From contig NZ_CP107932.1 in the NCBI RefSeq assembly GCF_036032445.1, positions 2,296,501 through 2,360,500 of the forward strand: a DNA stretch of 64,000 nt. Reading direction: 5' to 3'. Below are positions 25,519 through 34,781 of this stretch, piece by piece. This DNA is from Nocardia sp. NBC_00416. GTDB taxonomy: Bacteria; Actinomycetota; Actinomycetes; Mycobacteriales; Mycobacteriaceae. Within the stretch, counting starts at the first letter, position 1. Every line of letters begins with the position of its first letter. The translations under genes were made by a program, and so were the position numbers. The notes below the pieces were generated by a model. The model had not been told where the DNA came from, did no database searches, and saw only the letters and a list, made by a program, of their open reading frames with translations.

Positions 25519-26175
25519 ATGGCGGGTGCGGATATCGATCTCGACCGGGCTGTCGAGATCACCAGGACAGGCGATATCTGGTTGTTCCGTGGTCATTCCA
25601 CGGCCGACCGGATGATCCGGATGACGACCAACAGTCCGGTCAACCACGTCGGCATGTCCGTGGTGATCGACGATCTCCCCGCGCTGATCTGGCACGCGGA
25701 ACTCGGCCGGTCGCTGCCGGATATGTGGGCGGGCAACGCGCATCGCGGCGCTCAGCTGCACAATCTGCGTGACGCGGTGCTGACCTGGGCCCACCGTTAC
25801 GACCAGCAGGCCTGGCTGCGCCAGCTTGATCCGCCGGCCACCCCGGAGATGGAGAACGCCGTCCTGCGTACCGTCGCCCGGCTCGACGGCACCCCGTTCC
25901 CCTCCACCGCGGCGCTGGCGGGACGGTGGTTCCGCGGCCGGGTCCGTCTGCCGCGCCGCAGTTCTCGACCGCCCGCCGCCCGCGAGGTCGAGAACGCCTA
26001 CTGCGCGGAAATCGTGGCCGCGACCTACCAGGCCATGGGACTGCTGCCCGAGAACCGCAGCCCCGACTGGTACGACCCCGGCCGGTTCTGGAGCGGTGAC
26101 CGCCTGCACCTCAGCGGGGGGCAGGTACTCAGCGGCGAGATCGCCGTCCGCGCCCCGGCCGCGCCGGCGACCTGA
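25519..26175 (+). CDS. Predicted NlpC/P60-superfamily (YiiX-like) cysteine hydrolase
   Basis: The 218-residue protein shows the circularly permuted papain-like order: an early His in SPVNHVGMSVVID after GDIWLFRG, and a later Cys in VENAYCAEIVAATYQAMGLL. This order is that of YiiX/YebB-type proteins, predicted amidases or thioesterases acting on lipids or cell-wall amides. No signal peptide is seen. The divergent small membrane protein may be a partner (inference from an 11-bp gap). Confidence 0.65.
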   Translation: MAGADIDLDRAVEITRTGDIWLFRGHSTADRMIRMTTNSPVNHVGMSVVIDDLPALIWHAELGRSLPDMWAGNAHRGAQLHNLRDAVLTWAHRYDQQAWLRQLDPPATPEMENAVLRTVARLDGTPFPSTAALAGRWFRGRVRLPRRSSRPPAAREVENAYCAEIVAATYQAMGLLPENRSPDWYDPGRFWSGDRLHLSGGQVLSGEIAVRAPAAPAT

Positions 26176-26188
26176 CCGCACCGCACCC

Positions 26189-26605
26189 CTAGCCGGCAAA
26201 GGACGTCCTCGTACCGGATCGGCTTTCTCGTCGTGCTGCGGCCGCGGTGTGGGTGCCGTCCACCGTCCGCTGAACCTGCGGGCCCCCGTGGCGCAGGATC
26301 ACGGCGAGTTCGACCCGCACGCGATACAGGCGTTCGATGGTGGCCGCCAGTTCGGCGTCCAGTGCCCGCAACGCCTCCCCCGGGTGCCCGCCGCCCTCCC
26401 CCATCTCCGCTATCTGTGCCAGCGAGAACCCGAGTTCGGTCAGGCGTTTGATCCGCAGCAGCCGCACCAGATGGGCCACGCCGTAGTGCTTGTACCCGTT
26501 CGATCCGCGTTCGGGTTCGTCGAGCAACCCGACCTCGTGATAATGCCGGACCGCCCGCAGGCTCGTGCCGGCGAGCTCGGCGAGCTGACGAGTACTCCAC
26601 GCCAT
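26189..26605 (-). CDS. MerR-family regulator
   Basis: The 138-residue protein starts with the MerR winged helix (STRQLAELAGTSLRAVRHYHEVGLLDEPER), followed by YGVAHLVRLLRIKRLTELGF and a coiled-coil dimerisation helix. There are no metal-binding Cys residues in the C-terminal part, so it is more likely a small-molecule sensor. ATG at 26605 is spaced eight bases from GAGGAG; the ATG at 26611 is too close to that site. The target is unknown; it converges with the YiiX-like gene. Confidence 0.9.
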   Translation of the reverse strand: MAWSTRQLAELAGTSLRAVRHYHEVGLLDEPERGSNGYKHYGVAHLVRLLRIKRLTELGFSLAQIAEMGEGGGHPGEALRALDAELAATIERLYRVRVELAVILRHGGPQVQRTVDGTHTAAAARRESRSGTRTSFAG

Positions 26606-26900
26606 GACCATCACTCCTCGGGCACCGGGTCGGCCGACGCGCCGGCCCGGACCACAGTCTCGGCTGTGCCGTACCGGCACAGTCAAGCCCGTCACAGTCC
26701 GGTCCGATGCACGCACTTTCGTCACTTCCCGATAGCTTGCCCGGTGTCGGCTGCCGCTTTTTCATAGCCAGATCGCAATATCTTCATATCGCACTGTTCG
26801 ATGGGACAGGCTCAGCCACCACACCTCCAGCGATCGGATCGGACGTCACTGCACATCCAACCGTCTCGACGTTCAGCCGGCCGAACCTCCGGGCAGACGG

Positions 26901-27160
26901 CTACTTCGCGCGCAAAGTCGCGACTGCGGCGGCCGGCACGACCATGTCGCGGACGTGCGTGTAATACGTGGTCGCGTACTCATCTTCGATCGCCGGGAGA
27001 ACCGTCTCGAACACTGCCGTCATCCGCATCAGACCTGATTGATATGGCTCGTCGAGTGGGCCTTCGAGGACGCCCGCGGCATAGCTGTAGGCAGCGGAAA
27101 CGGCATGGCCATGTGCTCGGCCGTCATCGCTGACAGCGCGTCGAGTTTCTCTTCGAACAT
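26901..27160 (-). pseudogene. Broken gene: two coding pieces in different frames
   Basis: From ATG 27160 (AGGA eight bases upstream) one frame encodes MFEEKLDALSAMTAEHMAMP. Near 27085-27105 the coding signal moves to another frame: YSYAAGVLEGPLDEP, then LMRMTAVFETVLPAIEDEYA, then TTYYTHVRDMVVPAAVAT, ending at TAG 26901. Both pieces look like parts of one small globular protein; a deletion or frameshift separates them. I do not recognise the family. A sequencing error is the alternative. Confidence 0.55.
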
Positions 27161-27370
27161 GCCGGATATCCTGGCACGGTCAGCAGCCCTCGTTCGGTTC
27201 GCGCTCCCAGATCGAACGTCGCGGCACATCCGTGAGGCGGTGAATCTGCCACGGCGCGACCCACTGGAGGAAAGATCCAGCGACCACTCCCCCACGACGT
27301 CGTAGGCAAAACGGGTATCCGAGAACACGATTCGCACGACTCCCGCTATGCGTATACATATACTGCAACC

Positions 27371-27664
27371 ATGGTGGATCCCTTCAGCCTCGCCGTCGGC
27401 GCCGGCCTGGTCGGCGTCGGCTGGGCCTGTGGCAGATTCGGACACAGACGGCGAGGCCGGACGGGCGGGAAGCTGCCCGCCCGCTGCGGTTGCGGTCACG
27501 ACCTCGCACTGCACGACCGCGCCACGGGCACCTGCCATGCCGAGATATCCAGGAGGGGTATGCACGGCCTGCGCGAGTGGGTCGGCTGCAAATGCCGTCG
27601 CTACACCGGCCCGACCCCGCTCGAAGATGTGTTCAGCTCGCCGATCCTCCCGCCGCAGCCCTGA
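27371..27664 (+). CDS. Cys/His-rich small protein with N-terminal membrane segment
   Basis: The 97-residue protein has a hydrophobic N-terminus (FSLAVGAGLVGVGWACG), then CGCGHDLALHDRATGTCHAE and, about 20 residues later, WVGCKCRRYTG. The spaced Cys and His residues look like a metal site. The pattern occurs in small actinobacterial proteins of unknown function. ATG at 27371 follows an AT-rich promoter-like stretch (CGTATACATATAC). Confidence 0.7.
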   Translation: MVDPFSLAVGAGLVGVGWACGRFGHRRRGRTGGKLPARCGCGHDLALHDRATGTCHAEISRRGMHGLREWVGCKCRRYTGPTPLEDVFSSPILPPQP

Positions 27665-27704
27665 GCCCCGGCGGCAGCAACGGGCCGCCGCTCCCACCGA
27701 CCCT

Positions 27705-27977
27705 GTGAGTGCGACGGCGAACCGGTCGTTCGGCGCACGGTGTTCGACTTCCGTGCGCCGACCGATTCCGTCCCCGACGGCGGCGCCTACGACGGACCGC
27801 TGGGCGTCGTCTCATTCCCCGGCCGAATTCGCCGAGCCCGGCGACTGCGATCTCGGCGCGGTCGCACTGGCCGATGTCATGCAGGATTGGGTCACCGCCG
27901 CCGAGGCTCGACCGATACCGGCCGGTCAGCCGGGCTCGGAGCGGTGGTGTTGCCGCGAGTCGGCCGCCGGGGCATAG
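27705..27977 (+). pseudogene. Possible gene remnant converging on ramB
   Basis: The frame ending at TAG 27977 encodes EFAEPGDCDLGAVALADVMQ and then DWVTAAEARPIPAGQPGSER with good codon bias. The plausible upstream part (VFDFRAPTDSVPDGGAYDGP) lies in a different frame. A GTG at 27705 would open the final frame throughout, giving 90 residues. It overlaps the ramB 3' end by 52 bases. I do not recognise the protein, and it may be only a coding-like shadow. Confidence 0.25.
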
Positions 27978-29377
27978 GGGATGTTCGCCGCGCGGTTCTC
28001 GTCGACGACGAGGGCGCGGCCGAGCTGCGGAAACGCGCGCTGCGCGCAATCGGGCCGTTCGCAGATCTTGCAGCCCGCGCCGATGGGAACCGCCCCGGAG
28101 GGGTCGTGGACGGGCAGGCCATGGGAATAGACGAGTTTATCGGCGTAGGCGAGATCGCACCCGAGGCCGATGGCGAAATCGCGTTTCGGCGCGAGATATC
28201 CGGGCGCGCTCTCATCGGTCGTCCGCGCCAGCCACAAATAGGTGCGACCGTCGGGCATTTCGGCGATCTGGGTGCGGATCCGGCCGGGTGTGGCGAACGC
28301 TTCGTGGACGACCCAGAGTGGGCAGCTGCCGCCCACCCGGGAGAAGTGGAAGGCGGTGGCCGATTGCCGTTTGGAGATATTGCCCGCGCGGTCGGTGCGG
28401 ACGAAGAAGAACGGCACCCCGCGCTGCCGGTGCCGCTGCAGTGTGGACAACCGGTGGCAGACGGTCTCGAAACCCACTTCGAACTTGGCCGACAGCAGAT
28501 CGATGTCGTAGCGCAGGCTTTCCGCGGAATCGCGGAACAAGGTATAGGGCAGGATCAGCGCGCCGGCGAAGTAGTTGGCCAGGCCGATCCGCAACAGCCG
28601 TTGCGATTCGGCCGGCATCGCCTCCGCCCGGACGAGTAATGCCTCGATGGCGGCGGTCTGGGTGAGAAACGCCAGTTGCGTGGCCAATTGGAAGGCTCGC
28701 TGTCCGGGCGAGAGCCGGCGGGCGAGGATGATCAGGCGCGCGACGGGGTCGTAGACGCGTTTGGGACCCGGCCGGTTGGGGTCGTCGGTGCGGATCCGGA
28801 CGGCGATATCGTGGCGCTCGCGCAGCAACCGGGCCAGTTGCAGGTCGAGGCCGCCGATGGTGAGTCCGTGATCGGCGAAGAGCTGTTCGGCCGCGGTATC
28901 CAGTGCCGGTATGTGATTGCGATGGTCGTAGAAGAAGTCGCGCACATCTTCGTAGGGCATGGCGAGGCCCGGGTCCGCCGCGGTGTTCTCCACACCCGCG
29001 GAGAACTGCTCGAGCCGGCCGGTCGCCGCGCTGAGGCGCCGGTGCTGACTGACCAGCAGACGCGCGGCGGCCGGAACGCGGGACAGGAGGTCGTCCAGTT
29101 CACTGTTGGTCACGGTCGCGGCATCGGGGTCCTCGGCGAACACCATCTGGAGGTCGGCCAGCAGCCGGGCGTCGGTATCGGGCGCGAAGAAACCCATATC
29201 CAGGTCGAATGTGGAGTTCAGGCGCATCAGGACCGGCACGGTCAGCGGGCGCTGGTCGTTCTCCAGTTGATTGACGTAGCTGATCGAGAGTCCGAGGCTT
29301 TTGGCCAGCCCCGTTTGGGACAGGCCGCGTTGTTCGCGTAATGCGCGCAGGCGTGCACCCGCATACATCTTCTGCAC
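27926..29377 (-). CDS. ramB: RamB/PrpR-type regulator of the methylcitrate cycle
   Basis: The 483-residue protein has an N-terminal XRE HTH (ARLRALREQRGLSQTGLAKS, then ISYVNQLENDQRPLT), a central IrrE-like region and the C-terminal short-chain fatty-acyl regulator domain. GCKICERPDCAQRAFP holds the Cys residues that in Mycobacterium tuberculosis PrpR carry an Fe-S cluster. It is divergent from prpDBC, as in related genera, and should sense acyl-CoA to control propionate use. GTG at 29377 is used; ATG at 29368 is equally possible. Confidence 0.92.
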   Translation of the reverse strand: MQKMYAGARLRALREQRGLSQTGLAKSLGLSISYVNQLENDQRPLTVPVLMRLNSTFDLDMGFFAPDTDARLLADLQMVFAEDPDAATVTNSELDDLLSRVPAAARLLVSQHRRLSAATGRLEQFSAGVENTAADPGLAMPYEDVRDFFYDHRNHIPALDTAAEQLFADHGLTIGGLDLQLARLLRERHDIAVRIRTDDPNRPGPKRVYDPVARLIILARRLSPGQRAFQLATQLAFLTQTAAIEALLVRAEAMPAESQRLLRIGLANYFAGALILPYTLFRDSAESLRYDIDLLSAKFEVGFETVCHRLSTLQRHRQRGVPFFFVRTDRAGNISKRQSATAFHFSRVGGSCPLWVVHEAFATPGRIRTQIAEMPDGRTYLWLARTTDESAPGYLAPKRDFAIGLGCDLAYADKLVYSHGLPVHDPSGAVPIGAGCKICERPDCAQRAFPQLGRALVVDENRAANIPYAPAADSRQHHRSEPG

Positions 29378-29406
29378 ACGATAAATCTAACAGAACGTCT
29401 TTACAC

Positions 29407-29423
29407 AACTTTCGCAAATTTGC
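29407..29423. promoter_or_regulatory. Candidate RamB/PrpR binding site
   Basis: AACTTTCGCAAA followed by TTTGC resembles the RamB/PrpR boxes known in corynebacteria and mycobacteria, which contain ACTTTGCAAA-like half-sites. It lies 30 bp before ramB and 108 bp before prpD, where it could serve autoregulation and activation. Confidence 0.5.
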
Positions 29424-29530
29424 CGATTTTTCTCCGCAGCATTAGGCAATTGCGAGGTATTGGCGGTGGATCACTCGCTGAGTAGCGTGCATAACAAGCG
29501 AAATCAATCAGCCTCTGGAGGACTCGGACC

Positions 29531-31033
29531 GTGAAGAACCATCTCGTCCGCACCCATCGCTCGGCCGAGAATTTTCCGCGCGAACAGCATCTGGCATGGC
29601 GGATCGCGGAGGTCGCCGCGGATCCGGTGGAGGTGGTCCCGGACACCGCGGAGATGATCGTCAACCGGATCATCGACAACGCGGCGGTCGCGGCCGCCGC
29701 ACTGGTGCGCCCGCCGGTCGTCAACGCCCGGGCGCAGGCGGAGGCCCATCCGTATCGGCCCGGGGCGACGGTGTTCGGCGTCGGCGGCGGCTTCTCACCG
29801 GAGTGGGCCGCCTGGGCCAACGGCGTCGCGGTCCGCGAACTCGACTTCCACGACACCTTCCTCGCGGCCGAATACTCCCACCCGGGGGACAACATCGCGC
29901 CGATTCTGGCCGTGGCCCAGCACGCCGGCCGGTCCGGCCGGGACCTGATCCGCGGGGTGGCGACCGGCTACGAGATCCAGGTGGATCTGGTGCGCGGGAT
30001 CTGCCTGCACGAGCACAAGATCGATCACGTCGCGCATCTGGGCCCCTCGGCGGCCGCCGGTATCGGCACCCTGCTCGGCCTGGACACCGAGACCGTCTAT
30101 CAGGCCGTCGGCCAGGCCCTGCACACCACTACCGCGACCCGGCAGTCCCGCAAGGGCGAGATCTCGAGCTGGAAGGCCTACGCGCCCGCGTTCGCGGGAA
30201 AAATGGCGGTCGAAGCCGTCGATCGCGCACTGCGCGGCGAAGGCGCACCGTCCCCGATCTGGGAAGGCGAGGACGGCGTGATCGCCCGGCTGCTGGGCGG
30301 CCCGCAGATCGAGTACTCCGTGCCGCTGCCCGGGCCGGGTGAGCCCAAACGCGGGATCCTCGACACCTACACCAAGGAACACTCCGCCGAATATCAGAGC
30401 CAGGCGCCGATCGACCTGGCCCGCCGGATGCGCGACCGGATCGGTGACCTGGACCAGATCGCCTCGATCGTGCTGCACACCAGCCACCACACCCACGTCG
30501 TGATCGGCACGGGCTCCGGCGACCCGCAGAAATTCGATCCGCACGCGTCCCGTGAGACGCTCGACCATTCGGTGCCCTATATCTTCGCCGTCGCCCTGCA
30601 GGACGGCGCCTGGCATCACGAGCGTTCCTACGCTCCCGAGCGGGCGCGGCGGCCCGACACCGTGGAACTGTGGCGCAGGATCTCCACTGCCGAAGATCCC
30701 GAATGGACCCGCCGGTACCACTCCACCGACCCGGCGGAGCAGGCCTTCGGCGCGCGGGCCGAGGTCACCCTGAAGAGCGGTGAGGTGATCGTCGACGAAC
30801 TCGCCGTCGCCGATGCCCACCCGGTGGGCGCGCGGCCCTTCGCCCGCGACCAGTACATCGCGAAATTCCGCACCCTCGCCGACGGGGTCGTCACCGCGAC
30901 CGAACAGGACCGTTTCCTCGAGGCCGCGCAGCGCACCGCGGCACTCAGCGCCGGGGAGCTGAACCAATTGACCTTCACGGTGTCCGCGGACGTCCTGGCC
31001 CGCGCCCCCCGGCAGCCGAAAGGACTGTTCTGA
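29531..31033 (+). CDS. prpD: 2-methylcitrate dehydratase PrpD
   Basis: This 500-residue MmgE/PrpD-family protein converts 2-methylcitrate to 2-methyl-cis-aconitate in propionyl-CoA catabolism. Recognisable parts are [60 protein letters not shown] and [23 protein letters not shown] at 29531 follows GGAGGA. It is the first gene of prpDBC, and its stop overlaps the prpB start by one base. Confidence 0.95.
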   Translation: MKNHLVRTHRSAENFPREQHLAWRIAEVAADPVEVVPDTAEMIVNRIIDNAAVAAAALVRPPVVNARAQAEAHPYRPGATVFGVGGGFSPEWAAWANGVAVRELDFHDTFLAAEYSHPGDNIAPILAVAQHAGRSGRDLIRGVATGYEIQVDLVRGICLHEHKIDHVAHLGPSAAAGIGTLLGLDTETVYQAVGQALHTTTATRQSRKGEISSWKAYAPAFAGKMAVEAVDRALRGEGAPSPIWEGEDGVIARLLGGPQIEYSVPLPGPGEPKRGILDTYTKEHSAEYQSQAPIDLARRMRDRIGDLDQIASIVLHTSHHTHVVIGTGSGDPQKFDPHASRETLDHSVPYIFAVALQDGAWHHERSYAPERARRPDTVELWRRISTAEDPEWTRRYHSTDPAEQAFGARAEVTLKSGEVIVDELAVADAHPVGARPFARDQYIAKFRTLADGVVTATEQDRFLEAAQRTAALSAGELNQLTFTVSADVLARAPRQPKGLF

Positions 31034-31947
31034 TGAGTGGACTGCTCGCCGCCGCTACCCCGGCCGCCGATAAGCGGGTGAACTTCCGCGCCGGCCTCAC
31101 CTCGGGGCGTATCCAGCGTTTCCCCGGTGCGTTCAATCCGTTGGTCGCCACGTTGATCCAGGAGATCGGTTTCGAGGGCGTCTATGTCTCGGGCGCGGTG
31201 GTCTCCGCGGAGCTCGGCCTGCCCGATATCGGCTTGACGACGTTGAGCGAGGTCTCCGGACGCGGGCAGCAGATCGCCCGGGTCACCGATCTGCCGGTAC
31301 TGATCGACGCGGACACCGGATTCGGCGAACCCATGAACGCCGCCCGCACCGTGACCGTGCTGGAAGACGCCGGGATCGCCGGCTGTCACCTCGAGGATCA
31401 GGTGAACCCCAAACGCTGCGGGCACCTCGACGGCAAATCGGTGGTGCCGGCCGCGGAGATGGTGCGGCGGTTGCGGGCGGCGGTATCGGCGCGCCGGGAC
31501 CCGAATTTCGTGCTCTGTGCGCGCACCGACGCGGCCGGGATCGAAGGTATCGACGCCGCGATCGAGCGGGCGAAGGCCTACGCCGACGCGGGCGCTGATC
31601 TGATCTTCACCGAAGCACTGTCCGGCGCCGCGGAATTCGAGAAGTTCCGGGCGGCGGTGCCGACCCCGCTACTGGCGAATATGACCGAATTCGGCAAATC
31701 GGAACTACTCTCGGCGGCCACGCTGGAATCGATCGGGTACAACGCGGTGATCTATCCGGTCTCGACACTGCGACTGGCCATGTGGGCCGCCGAGACCGGG
31801 CTGCGCGAAATCTATGACCGGGGAACTCAGGAAGGCCTCCTGGACCGGATGCAGCACCGCAGCAGGCTCTACGAACTGCTCGCCTACGAGCGCTACAGCG
31901 AATTCGACTCGGATATCTTCGATTTCACTCTGGGAAGGAACCAGTGA
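31033..31947 (+). CDS. prpB: 2-methylisocitrate lyase PrpB
   Basis: This 304-residue phosphoenolpyruvate-mutase-fold lyase splits 2-methylisocitrate into succinate and pyruvate. The active-site loop KRCGH is at residues 127-131 (catalytic Cys129), with LIDADTGFGEP for Mg binding and the lid segment that follows. Length fits the family. The TGATG junction with prpD couples translation, and prpC follows in the same way. Confidence 0.95.
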   Translation: MSGLLAAATPAADKRVNFRAGLTSGRIQRFPGAFNPLVATLIQEIGFEGVYVSGAVVSAELGLPDIGLTTLSEVSGRGQQIARVTDLPVLIDADTGFGEPMNAARTVTVLEDAGIAGCHLEDQVNPKRCGHLDGKSVVPAAEMVRRLRAAVSARRDPNFVLCARTDAAGIEGIDAAIERAKAYADAGADLIFTEALSGAAEFEKFRAAVPTPLLANMTEFGKSELLSAATLESIGYNAVIYPVSTLRLAMWAAETGLREIYDRGTQEGLLDRMQHRSRLYELLAYERYSEFDSDIFDFTLGRNQ

Positions 31948-33071
31948 TGACCGAGGCCGCAATACCCACCATCTACAAAGGTCTCGCCGGGGTCGTCGTC
32001 GACACCACCGCGATATCGAAGGTCGTCCCGGAAACGAACTCGCTGACCTACCGGGGGTACGCGGTACAGGACCTGGCCGCCCACTGCTCCTTCGAGCAGG
32101 TCGCGTTCCTGCTGTGGAACGGGGAACTGCCCACCGACGCGGAACTGGAACGTTTCTGCCAGCAGGAGCGGGCGACCCGGCGTGCGGACCGGTCGCTGCT
32201 GTCACTGGTGACCAAACTCCCGGAGAACTGCCACCCGATGGACGTGGTGCGCACCGCGATCAGCTACCTGGGCGCCGAAGACCCGGACGAGGACGATTCG
32301 TCGCCGAAGGCCAACCGCGCGAAGGCGCTGCGGATGTTCGCGGTGCTGCCCACGATCGTGGCCGCCGATCATCGCCGCCGGCGCGGACTCGATCCGGTCA
32401 CACCCCACTCGCACCTGGGCTTCGCGGAGAACTTCCTCACTATGTGCTTCGGCACGGTGCCCCCGCCGGAGCTGGTCAGGGCGTTCGAGGTGTCGCTGAT
32501 CCTCTACGCCGAGCACAGCTTCAACGCCTCCACCTTCGCCGCCCGGGTGGTGACCTCCACACTGTCCGATATCTACAGTGCCGTCACCGCCGCCATCGGC
32601 GCCCTGAAGGGATCGCTGCACGGCGGGGCGAACGAAGCGGTCATGCACGATATGGTCGAGATCGGCGATCCGGCGCGGGCCGAGGAATGGTTGCGCGACA
32701 AGCTCGCCCACAAAGAAAAGGTGATGGGCTTCGGCCACCGGGTCTACAAGAACGGGGACTCCCGGGTGCCGACGATGAAGCAGGCGTTCCTCGATATCGC
32801 GGCCGCCACCGAGGGGCAGAAGTGGGTGCGGATGTACGAAACACTCGAACGCACCATGGATTCCGCTACCGGGATAAAACCGAACCTCGATTTCCCCACC
32901 GGGCCCGCCTACCATCTGCTCGGATTCGATATCGAGATATTCACGCCGATCTTCGTGATGAGCCGCATCACCGGCTGGACCGCCCACATCATCGAACAGG
33001 CCGAATCGAACGCACTGATCCGGCCGCTCAGCGAATACGTGGGAGTACCGCAACGTTCCGTGGTCGCCTGA
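31947..33071 (+). CDS. prpC: 2-methylcitrate synthase PrpC
   Basis: This 374-residue type II-like citrate synthase condenses propionyl-CoA with oxaloacetate. Key motifs are [12 protein letters not shown] (His) and [17 protein letters not shown] (His and substrate Arg); the last catalytic Asp is probably in [12 protein letters not shown] at 31947 follows the prpB stop as TGATG; GTG at 31944 could also serve. The prpC product, with PrpD and PrpB, completes the methylcitrate route in one operon. About 400 bp of remnant sequence follow. Confidence 0.95.
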   Translation: MTEAAIPTIYKGLAGVVVDTTAISKVVPETNSLTYRGYAVQDLAAHCSFEQVAFLLWNGELPTDAELERFCQQERATRRADRSLLSLVTKLPENCHPMDVVRTAISYLGAEDPDEDDSSPKANRAKALRMFAVLPTIVAADHRRRRGLDPVTPHSHLGFAENFLTMCFGTVPPPELVRAFEVSLILYAEHSFNASTFAARVVTSTLSDIYSAVTAAIGALKGSLHGGANEAVMHDMVEIGDPARAEEWLRDKLAHKEKVMGFGHRVYKNGDSRVPTMKQAFLDIAAATEGQKWVRMYETLERTMDSATGIKPNLDFPTGPAYHLLGFDIEIFTPIFVMSRITGWTAHIIEQAESNALIRPLSEYVGVPQRSVVA

Positions 33072-33206
33072 AGTCCGCGATCGGCTCCCGAGTCCCGGCG
33101 TTCCGGCACCGCGCGCCGTGCACCAGGTCCATGGCGCCGCCCATACCCTCGACCATCTTTCCGAGCACCATCCAGTTGGCCGGATCCTCGGTCCGGGATA
33201 CCTGCA

Positions 33207-33479
33207 TCCCGCCCTCCGCACGGCCTCACGATCACCGAACTCGCGGACACCGTCGGCGTGCACCGCACGGTCGCGCACCGGCTCGTCCGCACCCTCGAGG
33301 CACACCGTCTGTGCCGCCGTGACGACAACGAACGCGTGATGCTGGGCACAGGGCTGGTCACGCTCGCCGAGCCGGTGGAACATGACCTGCGGACCGTAGC
33401 GCGGCCGCTCGACGACGAGAAATCCCTCGGATCCGCCGTTGTCGACTCCGCCCGGCGGCTGGGTTCACTGCCGCACTGA
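33207..33479 (+). pseudogene. Truncated IclR-family regulator remnant
   Basis: A frame encodes [20 protein letters not shown] followed by LVRTLEAHRLCRRDDNERVM and [20 protein letters not shown]: an IclR winged helix and the first linker. The frame then runs to [10 protein letters not shown] and a stop, with the roughly 170-residue effector domain absent. No proper start or first helix is found upstream. The copy is dead or, at best, a lone DNA-binding fragment. Confidence 0.55.
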
Positions 33480-33630
33480 CGTCGGCGCGGCGGGCCGGGG
33501 CGCGGCCACCGGCACCGGTCATCGGCACCCGTGGAAATGCGAGCCGCGAAGATGTGGCATAGTGGTTGTCGAGACCGGGCTGGTCACAGAGATCCGCACG
33601 GCTCACCTACAGAAAAGAAGTATTCACAGC

Positions 33631-33834
33631 ATGGCTCAAGGCACTGTCAAGTGGTTCAACGGCGAGAAGGGCTTCGGCTTCATCGCCCAAGACGGAGGCG
33701 GCCCCGACGTCTTCGTGCATTACTCCGCCATCGGCGGCTCGGGTTTCAAATCCCTCGAAGAGGGTCAGCGGGTGGAGTTCGAGATCGGCCAGGGCCAGAA
33801 GGGTCCGCAGGCTCAGGACGTCCGCGCTATCTGA
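33631..33834 (+). CDS. cspA: Cold-shock protein, CspA type
   Basis: The 67-residue protein is a complete OB-fold cold-shock domain with [12 protein letters not shown] (RNP1) and VFVHYSAI (RNP2), so it should bind single-stranded RNA and DNA. It is 67 residues like actinobacterial CspA. The ATG lies behind GAAAAGAAG at the end of an AT-rich leader of at least 60 bases, which fits cold-shock control. A rho-independent terminator follows 22 bases after the stop. Confidence 0.95.
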   Translation: MAQGTVKWFNGEKGFGFIAQDGGGPDVFVHYSAIGGSGFKSLEEGQRVEFEIGQGQKGPQAQDVRAI

Positions 33835-33856
33835 TCGTCAGCGTGATGTGCAGGCT

Positions 33857-33884
33857 CCGCACCGGACCGGTGCGGGGCCTTTCT
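33857..33884 (+). terminator. Rho-independent terminator of cspA
   Basis: CCGCACCG pairs with CGGTGCGG across GAC (8-bp stem, three-base loop), followed by GGCCTTTCT. It is placed directly after the cold-shock gene in the correct orientation. Confidence 0.75.
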
Positions 33885-33885
33885 C

Positions 33886-34213
33886 GTTCCCGGCCGCCCC
33901 ACGATCTCCACCGCCTGCCCGGCCAGGTCGTGCCGGTCACTGATCCCCCGCTGACCACGCGGGCGATCGTTCGAGCCGGGCCTTGAACGCCCTGTCCGAC
34001 GCGCGACGACCGCGGCGCCGACGCTCGACAGGCCATGGGATATCCCGTCCACCCGGATGAACCGCCCGGCGAATCGCGGCCCCTGAGCGACCGGTGAGAC
34101 AAACCTACGCATTCGTCGGCGGACGACACCGGGACCATACGTGAACCGCACCGACCGATACGGGAACCGTCATCTGCCGCATCACGTCGCCGCCCGGCGG
34201 TATATTCCGGCCC
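33886..34213. other. Intergenic region, no supported gene
   Basis: Open frames exist on the minus strand, but they lack ribosome sites, recognisable domains or consistent codon bias. I see no repeats beyond the cspA terminator at its left border. The last part should hold the promoter of the nitroreductase gene. Confidence 0.5.
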
Positions 34214-34720
34214 ATGACGACGCCTTTCCCGCAGTGGCAGTGGGGTTCCTCGGACAATCCGCTGTCCCGCGCGGCGGACAGGTTCGCCGCGACCGCGGCC
34301 GGGTCGCGACTGATCCGCACCATCGCGCCGCTGGATCGCCGGTTGCTCGAGCGCACCGGCGCCAAGTACACCCTGCTGGGCCCGATCGGCGCACCGGTGC
34401 TCCTGCTGACCACCACGGGTCGCAGATCCGGGCAGCCGCGCACCCAGCCACTGCTGTACGTGTACGGCGGCGACACCCTCTATGTCATCGGCAGCAACTT
34501 CGGCGGGGCCCGCCATCCCGCTTGGACCGCCAACCTCCTCGCTGCGCCGCGCGCGACCGTGGCCATCGCGGGAGAGCGTATACCGGTCGCCGCGACTCCG
34601 GTCCGGGGAGAGGCGGCGGAGCAGATCTTCCAGCGCTTCGTCGAAGTCGCGGGGGCCTACGCCGCCTACCGCGACCGAACCACTCGCGATCTGCGCATCT
34701 TCGCCCTGACTCGCGCCTGA
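34214..34720 (+). CDS. F420-type nitroreductase-family protein (DUF385)
   Basis: The 168-residue protein has the split beta-barrel core TGAKYTLLGPIGAPVLLLTT, TTGRRSGQPRTQPLLYVYGG and IGSNFGGARHPAWTANLLA, which is the DUF385/Ddn pattern of deazaflavin (F420)-dependent reductases in mycobacteria and nocardiae. The N-terminal 40 residues are helical and may touch the membrane. The substrate is unknown. It stands 61 bp before the monooxygenase operon and may be separately transcribed. Confidence 0.88.
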   Translation: MTTPFPQWQWGSSDNPLSRAADRFAATAAGSRLIRTIAPLDRRLLERTGAKYTLLGPIGAPVLLLTTTGRRSGQPRTQPLLYVYGGDTLYVIGSNFGGARHPAWTANLLAAPRATVAIAGERIPVAATPVRGEAAEQIFQRFVEVAGAYAAYRDRTTRDLRIFALTRA

Positions 34721-34744
34721 GGACGGCGGCGTCCACGCCTGCCG

Positions 34745-34773
34745 TTGACGCCCAACATTTTTGTTGCAAAACT
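34745..34773 (+). promoter_or_regulatory. Promoter with MarR-like palindrome, possibly leaderless
   Basis: TTGACG at 34745 and AAAACT at 34768 are 17 bases apart, and the ATG of the monooxygenase follows eight bases later with no ribosome site, so the message may start at the ATG itself. TTTTG-TTG-CAAAA (34759-34771) overlaps the presumed -10 box and is a good candidate site for the MarR protein encoded in this operon. Confidence 0.5.
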
Positions 34774-34781
34774 AACCCGCC

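Noticed and set aside
26707..26964. Plus-strand frame of 85 codons
   Set aside because: It runs antisense to the broken gene and shows no protein-like pattern.
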